Origin: Pseudomonas piscis
Lineage (GTDB): Bacteria; Pseudomonadota; Gammaproteobacteria; Pseudomonadales; Pseudomonadaceae
Assembly (NCBI RefSeq): GCF_009380155.1
Contig: NZ_WHUV01000008.1
Coordinates: 80,669 to 144,668, forward strand
Length of the DNA stretch: 64,000 bases
Reading direction: 5' to 3'
Position numbers and translations under genes: made by a program
In this document: positions 1 to 7,751 of the stretch, piece after piece
Position numbering within the stretch: position 1 is the first letter of the stretch
Layout of the letters: each line of letters begins with the position of its first letter
The notes under the pieces: generated by a model
The model's input: only the letters and a program-made list of their open reading frames with translations
What the model was told of the DNA's origin: nothing
Databases searched by the model: none

Positions 1-729
1 CAGCGACAAGGGCGCCACCCGTGACACCGGGTACTCACGCAGCAGCAGGTTCCACCCCCAGTAGCAGAAGTGCGTCGCGGCATAGACCTGGAACAACAGC
101 GACAGCACGGCGCTCCAGCGGAGTTGCCCAAGCACTTGCACGAAGGGCGCCGGGCCATGGACCAACCAGGTCAGCGCCAGCAACGGCAGCGGCGCGAAGA
201 GACTGGCCCAGACCACGAAGGCGAATACCTCGCGCACCCCGCAGCGCTTGATGATCACGTTGCCCAGGCTCCAGCTGAAAGCGCTGGCCAATAGCAAACC
301 ATAGCCCAGGCTGGTGGCCTGTCCGGGGCTGGAACCGATGATCCGCAGCAGGCCCCAAAGGGCGATCGCCATGGCCAGCCACTGTGCCGGGCGCAGGCGT
401 TCGCCGAACAACAGGGCTCCCCAGCCCAGGGAAAAGAACGCGCTGAACTGAATCAGCAAGGATGCGGTGCCAGGGGCGACGCCCTGGTCGATCCCCAGGT
501 TGATCAACGCCCACATGGCCACGCCGAAGATCAATCCGTAGGCCACCAGCCAACCCAGGGCCACCTGTGGCCGTGGCACCAGGAACACCCAGGGCAACGC
601 CGCCAGGGTGAAACGCAGGGCCGTGAGCAGCAATGGGTCGATGCTCGCCAATCCGAGCTTGGTGATGGGAAAGTTCAAGCCCCACAAGGCCGTCACCAGC
701 AAGGCCAGGAGCAAGTGTTTGTTCTGCAT
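1..729 (-). CDS. EamA/DMT-family transporter, partial (3' end outside window)
   Basis: This is a hydrophobic polytopic protein of the drug/metabolite transporter (EamA) superfamily, probably an inner-membrane exporter of a small metabolite. The frame is open from the ATG at 729 to the window edge (243 codons), so the C-terminus is missing. The N-terminus (MQNKHLLLALLVTALWGLNF) is typical of the family: a short cytoplasmic start, then a first helix carrying a conserved W-G-x-N-F segment. Helices follow at regular spacing and the second EamA repeat begins around residue 140. It is divergent from an AraC-type regulator, with 115 bp between the two starts, an arrangement common for exporters controlled by their neighbour. 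The substrate cannot be read from the sequence. Confidence 0.85.
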   Translation of the reverse strand, partial: MQNKHLLLALLVTALWGLNFPITKLGLASIDPLLLTALRFTLAALPWVFLVPRPQVALGWLVAYGLIFGVAMWALINLGIDQGVAPGTASLLIQFSAFFSLGWGALLFGERLRPAQWLAMAIALWGLLRIIGSSPGQATSLGYGLLLASAFSWSLGNVIIKRCGVREVFAFVVWASLFAPLPLLALTWLVHGPAPFVQVLGQLRWSAVLSLLFQVYAATHFCYWGWNLLLREYPVSRVAPLSL

Positions 730-844
730 GTCGCACGATCCGTGGAAAGCGGCCGCGGGCCAATCCCCGACCGGGCTGGCACTATCACCTCGCGGCCTGC
801 TGGCCCGCTTGCAGTATCAGGTCATATACCAGTAGATTCGGGCC

Positions 845-1627
845 ATGCCACCAATCACCCTCGACCCCTACCAGGATTCCCCCCGGGATGCGCTGGTCAC
901 CGCCATCGACTACCAGGACGGACAGCACTTTGCCGAGCACCAACATCGGCGTGGGCAGTTCGCCTACGCCGCTTGCGGGGTGATCAGCGTATTCACCAAC
1001 CAGGGCAACTGGGTGGTGCCGCCACGCCGGGCGATCTGGGTTCCCGCCGAAGTGCCCCACGCCATGCACATGAGCGGCCCGGTATTGATGCTCAACACCT
1101 ATGTCCACCCGCAGGCGGCGCAACGCCTGGGCCTGCCGGGGCATTGCCAGGTGCTGGAGGTTTCCGAGCTGCTGCGCCAGTTGCTGCTGCGTGCCGTGGA
1201 CATTCCCGCGCACTACGCCACCGAGGGGGCCCACGAGCAGTTGATGGGCCTGCTGCTGCACGAGATCGCGGCCATGGCGCCGCTGTCGCTCAATGCCCCG
1301 CTTCCCACCGAGCCACGCCTGATGAAGGCCTGCCGCACCCTGCTGGAACGGCCGTCGCTGCAATGGCCACTGGATGAAATGGCCCAACGGGCCGGCATGA
1401 GCCGCCGCACCTTCACCCGCCTGTTCCGCCAGCACACCGGCATCAGCTTCGTGGAATGGCGCCAGCAAGCCTGCCTGTTGGCCGCGGTGGTGCGCCTGGG
1501 CAATGGCGAGTCCGTGACCCGGGTGGCCATGGACCTGGGCTATAGCAGCCCGAGCGCCTTCACCGGGGTGTTTCGCAAGCTCCTGGGGCAGGCACCCAGT
1601 CGCTACTTCGTCCGGGACCGGGCTTGA
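845..1627 (+). CDS. AraC-family transcriptional regulator with cupin sensor domain
   Basis: A 260-residue DNA-binding regulator. Residues 1-110 form a cupin-like sensor (HQHRRGQFAYA near residue 33, then a P-x-R-A-x-W-V-P-x-x-x-x-H stretch), as in the YdeC/NimR-like AraC subgroup. Residues about 160-260 hold the double helix-turn-helix, with the GMSRRTFTRLF recognition segment and the C-terminal DLGYSSPSAFTGVFRK motif characteristic of AraC proteins. It is transcribed away from the DMT transporter gene and probably controls it and itself; that link is inferred from position only. No ligand can be assigned. Confidence 0.88.
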   Translation: MPPITLDPYQDSPRDALVTAIDYQDGQHFAEHQHRRGQFAYAACGVISVFTNQGNWVVPPRRAIWVPAEVPHAMHMSGPVLMLNTYVHPQAAQRLGLPGHCQVLEVSELLRQLLLRAVDIPAHYATEGAHEQLMGLLLHEIAAMAPLSLNAPLPTEPRLMKACRTLLERPSLQWPLDEMAQRAGMSRRTFTRLFRQHTGISFVEWRQQACLLAAVVRLGNGESVTRVAMDLGYSSPSAFTGVFRKLLGQAPSRYFVRDRA

Positions 1628-1632
1628 AAGGC

Positions 1633-1670
1633 CGCAGGCCCGGCAGTTGAACTGCCAGGCCCGGCCTGCG
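1633..1670. terminator. Stem-loop between convergent genes
   Basis: A nested inverted repeat: outer arms CGCAGGCC (1633-1640) and GGCCTGCG (1663-1670), inner arms GGCAG and CTGCC. It lies between the stops of the AraC gene and the oppositely oriented small membrane protein gene. There is no clear T-tract, so it may be a bidirectional processing or termination hairpin. Confidence 0.45.
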
Positions 1671-1679
1671 AGATCCGCG

Positions 1680-2036
1680 CTACAGGAACACGGCGGACAA
1701 CATGCCCAGCGCGCCCAGGCAGAAGCCGATCAGCGCACCGCGCCCGGGCATCTGCTGGAACAGCGCCCAGATCACCAGCGGTTCCAGGAGCAGCAGCGAA
1801 GTCACCGAGACCACGGTGACGATCCAGATATCCCCCACCGCCATGTATCCCAGCCAGTAGGCCGCCAGCAGGCAAAGGCCGCCCAGGCACATGATCAGCA
1901 CCGGCACCAAGAGCCCGCTGCTCCCCGTGTTGCCGGCATGGGCCAGCCGCGCGACCACCACTTCACTGTAGATGGCGCAGAACTCGCCCAGCACCATCAG
2001 CCCTACAGCAGAAACTCCGAGTAATTCTTTGGACAT
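1680..2036 (-). CDS. Small four-helix membrane protein (SMR/EamA-like fold)
   Basis: A 118-residue, very hydrophobic protein with four predicted membrane helices (roughly residues 5-27, 43-65, 70-91 and 97-117). That is the size and layout of small multidrug resistance or half-size DMT proteins, but I see no decisive family motif beyond a Glu within helix 1 (VLGEFCAIYSE). The start is placed at the ATG at 2036 (MSKELLG) because AAGGGG lies about 8 bases upstream; a longer reading frame exists but lacks such a site. The start overlaps the 3' end of a small upstream frame (2003-2163), which suggests translational coupling. Function unknown; transport is a guess from topology. Confidence 0.68.
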   Translation of the reverse strand: MSKELLGVSAVGLMVLGEFCAIYSEVVVARLAHAGNTGSSGLLVPVLIMCLGGLCLLAAYWLGYMAVGDIWIVTVVSVTSLLLLEPLVIWALFQQMPGRGALIGFCLGALGMLSAVFL

Positions 2037-2163
2037 GAAACAAACCCCTTCGTATTGAGAGCCCGATTTTTCAGCTCCCAGGCATTGATCGCTCCGTTGA
2101 CGGAGCCGGCATGGCAATGCACAGGGGTACGGGGCAACTCGGTTACGTTGAGGAACTTGATCA
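2003..2163 (-). CDS. Small ORF (53 aa) overlapping the membrane protein gene
   Basis: The frame begins MIKFLNVTELPRTP at an ATG at 2163, preceded by AAAGGAG at optimal spacing; another in-frame ATG lies 6 bases upstream but sits too close to that site. It ends inside the first codons of the downstream four-helix protein gene in another frame (34-base overlap), the usual geometry of translational coupling. The peptide is not hydrophobic and matches no family I recognise. It could be a real small protein, a leader peptide that sets expression of the membrane protein, or the remnant of a longer gene. Confidence 0.4.
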
Positions 2164-2365
2164 TCTCCATCTCCTTTTGGGGTGGGCTAAGCACAAGGCC
2201 CGCGGCAAGGTCGGCGGGCCGTCACCTGTATAGAGTATTTCGGCGATAGCTGTCATCCACCACCGGCAAGCGCCCCACACAAAACCCACACAAACTCCAC
2301 TCAGCACCGCCGCCGCCGTCGATAACCTTGGACCGATCATCAACAGCTGGAAACGGACCCTTCCC

Positions 2366-2866
2366 ATGCCTCATAACTCCCCGGCCATTCGCAGCGTGCA
2401 ACCGCTGGAATGGTTCGCCACCTACTTCATCGGTATTGCAGCACTGGCCCTGGCGGTGGTGGTGTTGTGCTCGCTGCTGATCCTGGCCAGCAGCAGCGCA
2501 TCCCTGTGGACGACCTTCACCGATATCTTCTCCATCGCGCTGCAGGCGATGCTGTTGATCACCGTGGTGGTCAGCATCCTGGCCGCCCTGCCCTGCGCGC
2601 TGTTCTTCTGGCTGGCCCAGCGCTTCGCCTGGCGCAACGTGCTGATCTATCTGTTCTGCGGCATCCTCGGCTCGCTGCCGACCATGCCGGTGGTGGCCAG
2701 CATGTTCTCGAGCAGCTTCTTCACCGACCCGCCCGAGGTCGAGCCCAAAGCAGGCGAGCTTGAAGACTACTTGGTCATGGCGCCGCTGTTCACAGGCTCC
2801 GGGGCCTTCCTGGGGGCGGTGTTCTGGTGGCGCACCGGGCGTCACCTGCGCCGAGCCTCGGCCTGA
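2366..2866 (+). CDS. Hypothetical inner-membrane protein (166 aa)
   Basis: A membrane protein with four predicted helices: about residues 18-42, 55-80, 88-108 and 138-155. Between helices 3 and 4 is an acidic loop (DPPEVEPKAGELEDY) and the protein ends in a short basic tail (RTGRHLRR), consistent with a cytoplasmic C-terminus. It starts at ATG 2366, divergent from the small ORF/membrane protein pair, with about 200 bp between. No family is recognised. It lies upstream of the GT39 gene in the same orientation, but 234 bp separate them, so a shared transcript is not obvious. Confidence 0.7.
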   Translation: MPHNSPAIRSVQPLEWFATYFIGIAALALAVVVLCSLLILASSSASLWTTFTDIFSIALQAMLLITVVVSILAALPCALFFWLAQRFAWRNVLIYLFCGILGSLPTMPVVASMFSSSFFTDPPEVEPKAGELEDYLVMAPLFTGSGAFLGAVFWWRTGRHLRRASA

Positions 2867-3100
2867 TCGAATCCGGCTTCTCAGTGGTCGACACCGTCCT
2901 GTCGCGTCGGCCACCCGCTTGCCCGGCTGCCCACTTGCTCCCAGCCACCAACAGCTGAACCCGCGGAGCGGCCTGGCGCCCGCTCTGCTCCAGCGGGGCA
3001 CGGCACCAAAACCCTCCACTTGTTCACAATTCGTTAAGACTCGCCTACGTATACTCCGGCGCTTGACCGCAGCCTTCGCCTGCCTCCCCGGACGCCATCC

Positions 3101-4567
3101 ATGTCACGACCTGCCCCGCTGTTGTTCCTGCTGGCCTGCCTGCTGTTCTTCTTCGCCCTGGGCAACCATGAGTTGCAGGGCTCCACCGAAGCCCGGGTCG
3201 CCGGGATCGCCATGCAGATGCATCTAGACGATGACTGGGTCACCCCGCGCCTGTTTGGCGTGCCCTTCCTGGAGAAACCGCCGCTGAGCCTGTGGCTCGA
3301 TGCCGGCGCCATTCGCGCCTTCGGCGGTACGCCCCTGGCGGTACGCCTGGCCTCGGCCTTTGCCGGGCTGTTCAGCGTCATGCTGCTGTATGGCCTGCTG
3401 CGGCGTTTCGGACGCCCTGCCGGGGTAGCGCTGATGGCCGGGCTGATGCTGGCGACCATGGCCAGCTACTGGAGCAACGTACGCGGCGTGGGCGAGGATG
3501 CGCTGCTGAGCCTGGGCGTGACCCTGGCCCTGCTGGCATTCTTCCAGGCCCACCGGCGCCAGCTGGAACGCCAGCCCGCCCCCCTGGCCTGGCTGGCATT
3601 CGCCACCGGCATCGCCATCGCCACCCTGAGCAAGGGAGTGCTGGGCCTGGCCATGCCGGGGGTGGTGATCTTCGCCTACCTGCTGGTGGACAGCCTGCTT
3701 GCCAAGCGCCTGGCCCTGGGCCACTGGGTGCGCCCTGCGTTGCTGACCCTGGTGGGCTTGGTACCCCTGGCGATCTGGCTGGCGCTGCTGTACCAGCGCG
3801 GCGGCACGGCCGCCCTGGCGGAAGTGCTGTGGACCAACAGCATCGGACGCTTCGGCGGCTCCTTCGTCGAGGCCGGCCACTACGAACCCTTCTATTACTA
3901 CCTGGCCAAGCTGCCCCAGGCCTTCCTGCCGTGGAACATCCTGGTCTACCTGGGCCTGTGGCACTGGCGCAAGGAACTGGCGAACAACCGCTACCTGCTG
4001 TTCTTCGTGATCTGGCTGCTGGCGCAGTTCACCCTGCTGTGCCTGGCGTCGAGCAAGCGCACCGTGTACTTGATGTCGCTGACCCCGGCGGCAGCGGTGC
4101 TGGCGGCCGAGTACGGGGCGGTGCTGTACCAGCGCCTCGCCCGGCGTGCTGACGGCAATGGTTTCTGGAGCGCGGTGGGGCGCCGACGCAAGGGCCTGGT
4201 CATTGCCCTCATGAGCCTGGTGGTCGCCCTCTACCTGGCCAATGCACAGTGGTTCGCCCCGCGCCTGGACCGTGAACTGTCGTTCGTGCCGGTAACCGAC
4301 CAGATCATGGCGCTCGAGGCCGACGGCCACCAGTTGGCGCTGTACCAGGCCAACGAGCGCATCGCCGGGGCCAGCGTGTTCTACACCCAGCGTCTGCTCG
4401 GAGATCTGCAGACCGAGTCGCAACTCATGGCATTTCTCGCCGAGTCGCCCCGCCACATGGCGGTGCTCGGCGGTGCCGAGGCTCCCAAACCACCGCTGCA
4501 AATACAAAAGACGCTGATGGTAGGACGCCAGGCCTACTACTTCGTCAACCTGGCGCCCGCCAACTGA
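3101..4567 (+). CDS. Glycosyltransferase family 39 (ArnT/PMT-like) integral membrane protein
   Basis: A 488-residue polytopic glycosyltransferase of the PMT/ArnT superfamily. These enzymes move a sugar from an undecaprenyl- or polyprenyl-phosphate carrier to a lipid or protein acceptor on the periplasmic side. The first periplasmic loop carries the family signature: STEARVAGIA near residue 28 (catalytic acidic position) and FLEKPPLSLWL near residue 55. About ten further helices follow and the periplasmic tail (from about 400) is short, so the protein is smaller than ArnT (about 550 aa). No arn operon genes adjoin it, so the acceptor is open; lipid A is only one option. A -10-like TATACT lies at 3050-3055. 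Confidence 0.82.
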   Translation: MSRPAPLLFLLACLLFFFALGNHELQGSTEARVAGIAMQMHLDDDWVTPRLFGVPFLEKPPLSLWLDAGAIRAFGGTPLAVRLASAFAGLFSVMLLYGLLRRFGRPAGVALMAGLMLATMASYWSNVRGVGEDALLSLGVTLALLAFFQAHRRQLERQPAPLAWLAFATGIAIATLSKGVLGLAMPGVVIFAYLLVDSLLAKRLALGHWVRPALLTLVGLVPLAIWLALLYQRGGTAALAEVLWTNSIGRFGGSFVEAGHYEPFYYYLAKLPQAFLPWNILVYLGLWHWRKELANNRYLLFFVIWLLAQFTLLCLASSKRTVYLMSLTPAAAVLAAEYGAVLYQRLARRADGNGFWSAVGRRRKGLVIALMSLVVALYLANAQWFAPRLDRELSFVPVTDQIMALEADGHQLALYQANERIAGASVFYTQRLLGDLQTESQLMAFLAESPRHMAVLGGAEAPKPPLQIQKTLMVGRQAYYFVNLAPAN

Positions 4568-4572
4568 CAGAA

Positions 4573-4600
4573 ACAAAAACGGCACCCATCCGGGTGCCGT
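4573..4600 (-). terminator. Rho-independent terminator of the lipoprotein gene
   Basis: A perfect stem ACGGCACCC (4579-4587) / GGGTGCCGT (4592-4600). On the minus strand it is followed by a T-rich run (complement of 4571-4578), so it ends transcripts of the lipoprotein gene at 4644-4979. It may also slow transcripts leaving the GT39 gene, which stops just upstream on the other strand. Confidence 0.75.
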
Positions 4601-4643
4601 CGAGCTTGTCGGGCCGAGTAGGTCGCACCCGGCAAGCGCAGGA

Positions 4644-4979
4644 TTACTGCGGGTTCTTCAGCTTGACCACGTCACCGGAGACCTTGGTGGTGTAGCCGTT
4701 GAGCACCCAGGCCCAGAACCAGTTTTCCTGGACCTGGGTATTGATCAGCGCATCGCCGCCCTTGGCCTTGATGGCAGCATTCTGGGCGCGCACGAAACGG
4801 CTGTTCTGCTGGATCGGGATGAACCCGAACAGCATGATCCCGGTGGCGGTCGCTTCACTGTGGCCGATGACCGTGTACTGGCTGCTGTCCAGTTGCTGGG
4901 TTTTCATCGGGGTGCCAGTGCAACCGGCAAGCGCCAGGCCGAGACAGGCGCAAGCAACGACTTTACTGATGTATTTCAC
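4644..4979 (-). CDS. Small lipoprotein, TRL-like/DUF6567-type
   Basis: A 111-residue exported lipoprotein. The N-terminus is a class II signal peptide with lipobox L-A-G-C, Cys20 being the lipidation site. The mature part has a hydrophobic GIMLFGFIPIQQNSRF segment near residue 47 and then AQNAAIKAKGGDALINTQVQ. That repeated-Ala, Gly-Gly-Asp, 'I-N-T' pattern is seen in small TRL-like or DUF6567-type lipoproteins of unknown role in proteobacteria. It is single-gene, faces away from the following genes, and has its own terminator. A structural or envelope-stress role is only a guess. Confidence 0.75.
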   Translation of the reverse strand: MKYISKVVACACLGLALAGCTGTPMKTQQLDSSQYTVIGHSEATATGIMLFGFIPIQQNSRFVRAQNAAIKAKGGDALINTQVQENWFWAWVLNGYTTKVSGDVVKLKNPQ

Positions 4980-5159
4980 AACGCAACTCCATGGAAAAGC
5001 GCCCGGGATTCATTTCTCGGGCGCCGGCACTGTACTCGCCGCGCCCTGAAATGCCCATCCGCGCAGGCACACCCCTTGAATCCTTTCCCGCTGATACCCC
5101 CCCGCCACTGTTGCAACCATGACCGGCGCCCCCATGGGCATTCCCTCAAGGAGTCAGTC

Positions 5160-5243
5160 ATGACCATCACTGTCAGCACCACCCGAAGCCAGGCCAAGGT
5201 TCGCAAACCGTCGACGAGCAAGGGCGGCACCGGGCTTGCCTAG
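5160..5243 (+). CDS. Possible very small protein (27 aa)
   Basis: ATG at 5160 with AAGGAG six bases upstream opens a 27-codon frame (MTITVSTTRSQAKVRKPSTS then KGGTGLA) that ends with TAG at 5243. The peptide is basic and rich in Ser and Thr, with no signal sequence or membrane segment. It lies 95 bp upstream of a secreted protein gene in the same orientation. The strong ribosome-binding site is the only support; it may be a leader peptide or a real micropeptide. Confidence 0.35.
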   Translation: MTITVSTTRSQAKVRKPSTSKGGTGLA

Positions 5244-5338
5244 CCCCCGCCAAGCCTTGCCTGTGGACGGCGCGATTGCGCCAAGATCCTTGCCCTGTTT
5301 GCGTACCAGCCCCGCGAGGGACTGGAAAGGAGTACCCC

Positions 5339-5797
5339 ATGTTGATTCTGCGTTCACTGATCATTGCCCTGGGCCTGCTTGCCGGCGCCGCCCAGGCCCT
5401 GGAAACCACCAGCACCCCTCCTGCAACCCTGAAGGCCTACGCCGCCACACTGGAGCAAGCCGCCGCCGGCAACCAGTGGCAGCAGATGTGGAAACGCTCC
5501 CGGGACAACGGGGCATTTGCCCTGCAGGGCGAGCATCCGCGCTTCACCATCAGCCAGGACAAGCTGCCGGACATGGCCCATACCACCTTGGGCAGCGCCA
5601 CCAGCGTCTGGGCCAAAAACACCACCCAGGCGCTGTACCGCTACGAATTCACCGCCCCCATCGGCAGCATCGCCAACCTGCCGGTCAACGCCCTGTGCCT
5701 GCTGGTGGACTGGCGCACCTTGCCCGCCAGCACTCGCCCCGATGACGCCGGCGCCATGGCCAGTGTCAGCCTGCTCCTCGCCTTGCCCTGCCCTTGA
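5339..5797 (+). CDS. Secreted protein of unknown function (152 aa)
   Basis: The start is the ATG at 5339, preceded by AAAGGAG; an in-frame extension upstream has no such site and would bury the signal peptide. Residues 1-20 (MLILRSLIIALGLLAGAAQA) form a Sec signal peptide with A-Q-A before the cleavage point. The mature part is small and soluble, with two W-containing segments (NQWQQMWKRSRD and the VDWRTLP region) and one Cys near residue 119 plus a C-terminal one, which could form a disulfide. I do not recognise the family. The gene is convergent with the muramidase gene, with 38 bp between the stops. Confidence 0.68.
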   Translation: MLILRSLIIALGLLAGAAQALETTSTPPATLKAYAATLEQAAAGNQWQQMWKRSRDNGAFALQGEHPRFTISQDKLPDMAHTTLGSATSVWAKNTTQALYRYEFTAPIGSIANLPVNALCLLVDWRTLPASTRPDDAGAMASVSLLLALPCP

Positions 5798-5835
5798 GAA
5801 CCAGACCGCCCGGACCTTGGCCCGGGCGGTGCTGT

Positions 5836-6393
5836 TCACGGCTTGAGTTGCGAGCTCAGCAGGTCGGCCTCCTTGCCGCGCCGGCTCTTGTAGATATCAC
5901 CGAAGTTGCGCAGGTTGGCCACCGCCTGGGCCCAGTCGCAAGCAATCACCTGGCGCCAGAAATTCGGCGTGCGGCTGGCCAGGTCTCCGTACTGAAAGGC
6001 CACCGAGGCAATCACCGTCTGCGCTGGCGCCGGCAACTGGGCGAAGTCCCGCCCACTGGCTGCGGCATATTTCTTCGCCAACTGCTCGATGAAGGGTGCC
6101 TTGAATGCCTCATCGATCAGGCGCGCTTCATCAGGGCTGATGGTCAAGGGGTTCTCGTCGAGTGCAGCCTGCGCGTCCACGGTGGTCAGGAACAGATAGG
6201 GGCTCAGGCGCCGCACCAGGTCCGCCGGCAGCTTGAGCGCCTGCAGATCCGCCAGCTTGCGCTGCCCCAGGTCGAAACCGGTGGCAATCGTGACCCCGCT
6301 CTTGCTATGGGCAATGGCGGGCACATACCCCTTGGTGCGGGCGCCGCCTTCTCGTTCGGAGATGAAATTGAAATCGATCGAATAGCGCGACAT
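5836..6393 (-). CDS. Pesticin C-terminal-type muramidase (T4 lysozyme-like fold)
   Basis: A 185-residue protein that aligns by eye over its whole length with the lysozyme-like C-terminal domain of the bacteriocin pesticin, which cleaves peptidoglycan glycan strands. Visible signatures are the N-terminal YSIDFNFISEREGG (candidate catalytic Glu13 or Glu15) and SGVTIATGFDLGQ, with Thr35 and Asp41 in the expected spacing, followed by a helical body with LTISPDEARLID. There is no pesticin receptor-binding or translocation part and no signal peptide. The start is ATG 6393 with GAGGGA upstream. It is divergent from a Mor-family regulator. It may be a delivered effector, a lysis enzyme or a domesticated phage gene; no immunity protein is evident next to it. 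Confidence 0.82.
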   Translation of the reverse strand: MSRYSIDFNFISEREGGARTKGYVPAIAHSKSGVTIATGFDLGQRKLADLQALKLPADLVRRLSPYLFLTTVDAQAALDENPLTISPDEARLIDEAFKAPFIEQLAKKYAAASGRDFAQLPAPAQTVIASVAFQYGDLASRTPNFWRQVIACDWAQAVANLRNFGDIYKSRRGKEADLLSSQLKP

Positions 6394-6561
6394 GGGAATT
6401 CCCTCATCCAGTTGAAGAAAATCCAGTGCAACACCCACGACCGATACAGCGTCAGGCTGTAATAGTTCCCCGCAATAAGGGGGATATTTCCCACTGCAAA
6501 GAGGAACCAACACCTCCTTAGGATCGAACCGGCTTTATCCATAATTCCAAGGAGGTACCAA

Positions 6562-6945
6562 ATGGACGTAAAAGACCTCAGCCTTATCGATGTTCGCCAA
6601 CTTCCCCATTCGCTCCAGGCCCTCATCGATTGCATTGGCCTGGAAAACGCCTATCGCCTGACCTGCGAATACGGTGGCCGCCCCAAGTACATCCCCAAGC
6701 ACGCCGAACGCACGTCCCTGGCCCTGCTCCTGCCACCGGAAGCCCTCGACGCGCTGATCGAGCGTTTCGCCGGCCTGGCCCTGGAAATTCCCAAGGCCGA
6801 TCACTTCTGCCGGCAGATCCGCAACCAACATATCCAGCTGGAAAGCCTGGGAGGGATCTCCCGCAGCGTACTGGCCGACAAGTACGGCCTGAGCCTGCGG
6901 CAGATCGGCAACATCCGTCGCCTGGACGCCAACACTCCCCGGTAA
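6562..6945 (+). CDS. Mor transcription activator family protein
   Basis: A 127-residue DNA-binding protein resembling the phage Mu middle-operon activator Mor and its relative C. Residues 25-50 carry the dimerisation signature (I-G-L-x-x-A-Y-R-L plus YGGRPKYIPK), and the C-terminus (SVLADKYGLSLRQIGNIRR, residues about 102-120) is the helix-turn-helix. AAGGAGG precedes the ATG at 6562 at ideal spacing. It lies between a divergent muramidase gene and two co-oriented DUF2589-type genes, so it is the obvious candidate local activator. No other phage structural or lysis genes are present, which makes it look like a co-opted regulator rather than part of a prophage. Confidence 0.82.
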   Translation: MDVKDLSLIDVRQLPHSLQALIDCIGLENAYRLTCEYGGRPKYIPKHAERTSLALLLPPEALDALIERFAGLALEIPKADHFCRQIRNQHIQLESLGGISRSVLADKYGLSLRQIGNIRRLDANTPR

Positions 6946-7026
6946 TCGCTTCCCGCTGAAGCGTCGACAGCGGCCCGCATAGGCTGCAAGTGCGCAACCA
7001 GCGCATAGACGACAAGGAGAAAGACC

Positions 7027-7683
7027 ATGGCAGAAATAGACAAGGGCCTGATCGGCGGCGTGATAGCCGCCCTGCCCCTGGACAAGATGATCACCGGTCC
7101 ATTGATGGCGATGATCCAGGCGCAGGTCGCCGCGAGCAAAGCCTACGCGGACTTCCTGATGGGCGTGTGCATCCAGAACGGCCAGGCGGTATCGGTGCAG
7201 TTCGACTACGACGAGACCCTGGTGGATGATCAGGGCGTCTACAAGGGCACGGTGAAGAAGTCGATGCGCATCCCGCTGCTGGCGGCCATCAGTCACCCCA
7301 ACATCACCATCGAGGAAGGCTCGATCGAATTCGAGCTGACCATCAGCCAGATGGCCGAGGACACCAGTTCCACCGAAGCCTCCGGCAGCTTCGAGGCGAA
7401 GATGGGCTGGGGACCCTTCAGCGTCTCGGTCAAGGGCGCAGCGAGCCACAAGTCCACCCAGACCCGCAAGACCGATACCCGCGCACGCTATGCCATCAAC
7501 ACCAAGATCGTCCGCCAGGACCCACCGGAAGCCCTGATGCGGGTGATCGACTTCCTCACCGATGCGGCGACCAAGCCGGTAATGCTGCCCAATGCCACCG
7601 CGACCGACACCGACAAGCTACCCACCGCCAATACGCTGAAGCAGCCTGATGCGCCTGCGGAAAAGAAAAAAGACAAAGAGTGA
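7027..7683 (+). CDS. DUF2589-type protein (218 aa)
   Basis: A soluble protein of the DUF2589 type. It opens with a short amphipathic helical part (DKGLIGGVIAALPLDKMITGP then MIQAQVAASKAYADF), a family feature, then a beta-rich body (residues about 50-185) with the conserved elements PLLAAISHPNITIEEGSIEF and FEAKMGWGPFSVSVKG. The C-terminal 30 residues are disordered and end in a Lys-rich tail (EKKKDKE). No signal peptide or membrane segment. The start has AAGGAG upstream. It is followed 68 bp later by a second, shorter relative. I know of no established function for the family; multi-copy arrangement in one operon hints at hetero-assembly. Confidence 0.75.
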   Translation: MAEIDKGLIGGVIAALPLDKMITGPLMAMIQAQVAASKAYADFLMGVCIQNGQAVSVQFDYDETLVDDQGVYKGTVKKSMRIPLLAAISHPNITIEEGSIEFELTISQMAEDTSSTEASGSFEAKMGWGPFSVSVKGAASHKSTQTRKTDTRARYAINTKIVRQDPPEALMRVIDFLTDAATKPVMLPNATATDTDKLPTANTLKQPDAPAEKKKDKE

Positions 7684-7699
7684 TTGCCTCTGCCAACGA

Positions 7700-7721
7700 G
7701 CCCCGCCCCACCCGGCGGGGC
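7700..7721 (+). terminator. Intra-operon stem-loop
   Basis: A perfect 8-bp GC stem, GCCCCGCC (7700-7707) / GGCGGGGC (7714-7721), with a 6-base loop, in the short gap between the two DUF2589-type genes. No T-tract follows, so it is more likely a partial terminator or an mRNA-stabilising structure that sets the ratio of the two products. Confidence 0.5.
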
Positions 7722-7751
7722 ACTTAAGCCACCTAACCAGGAGCGTGATCC

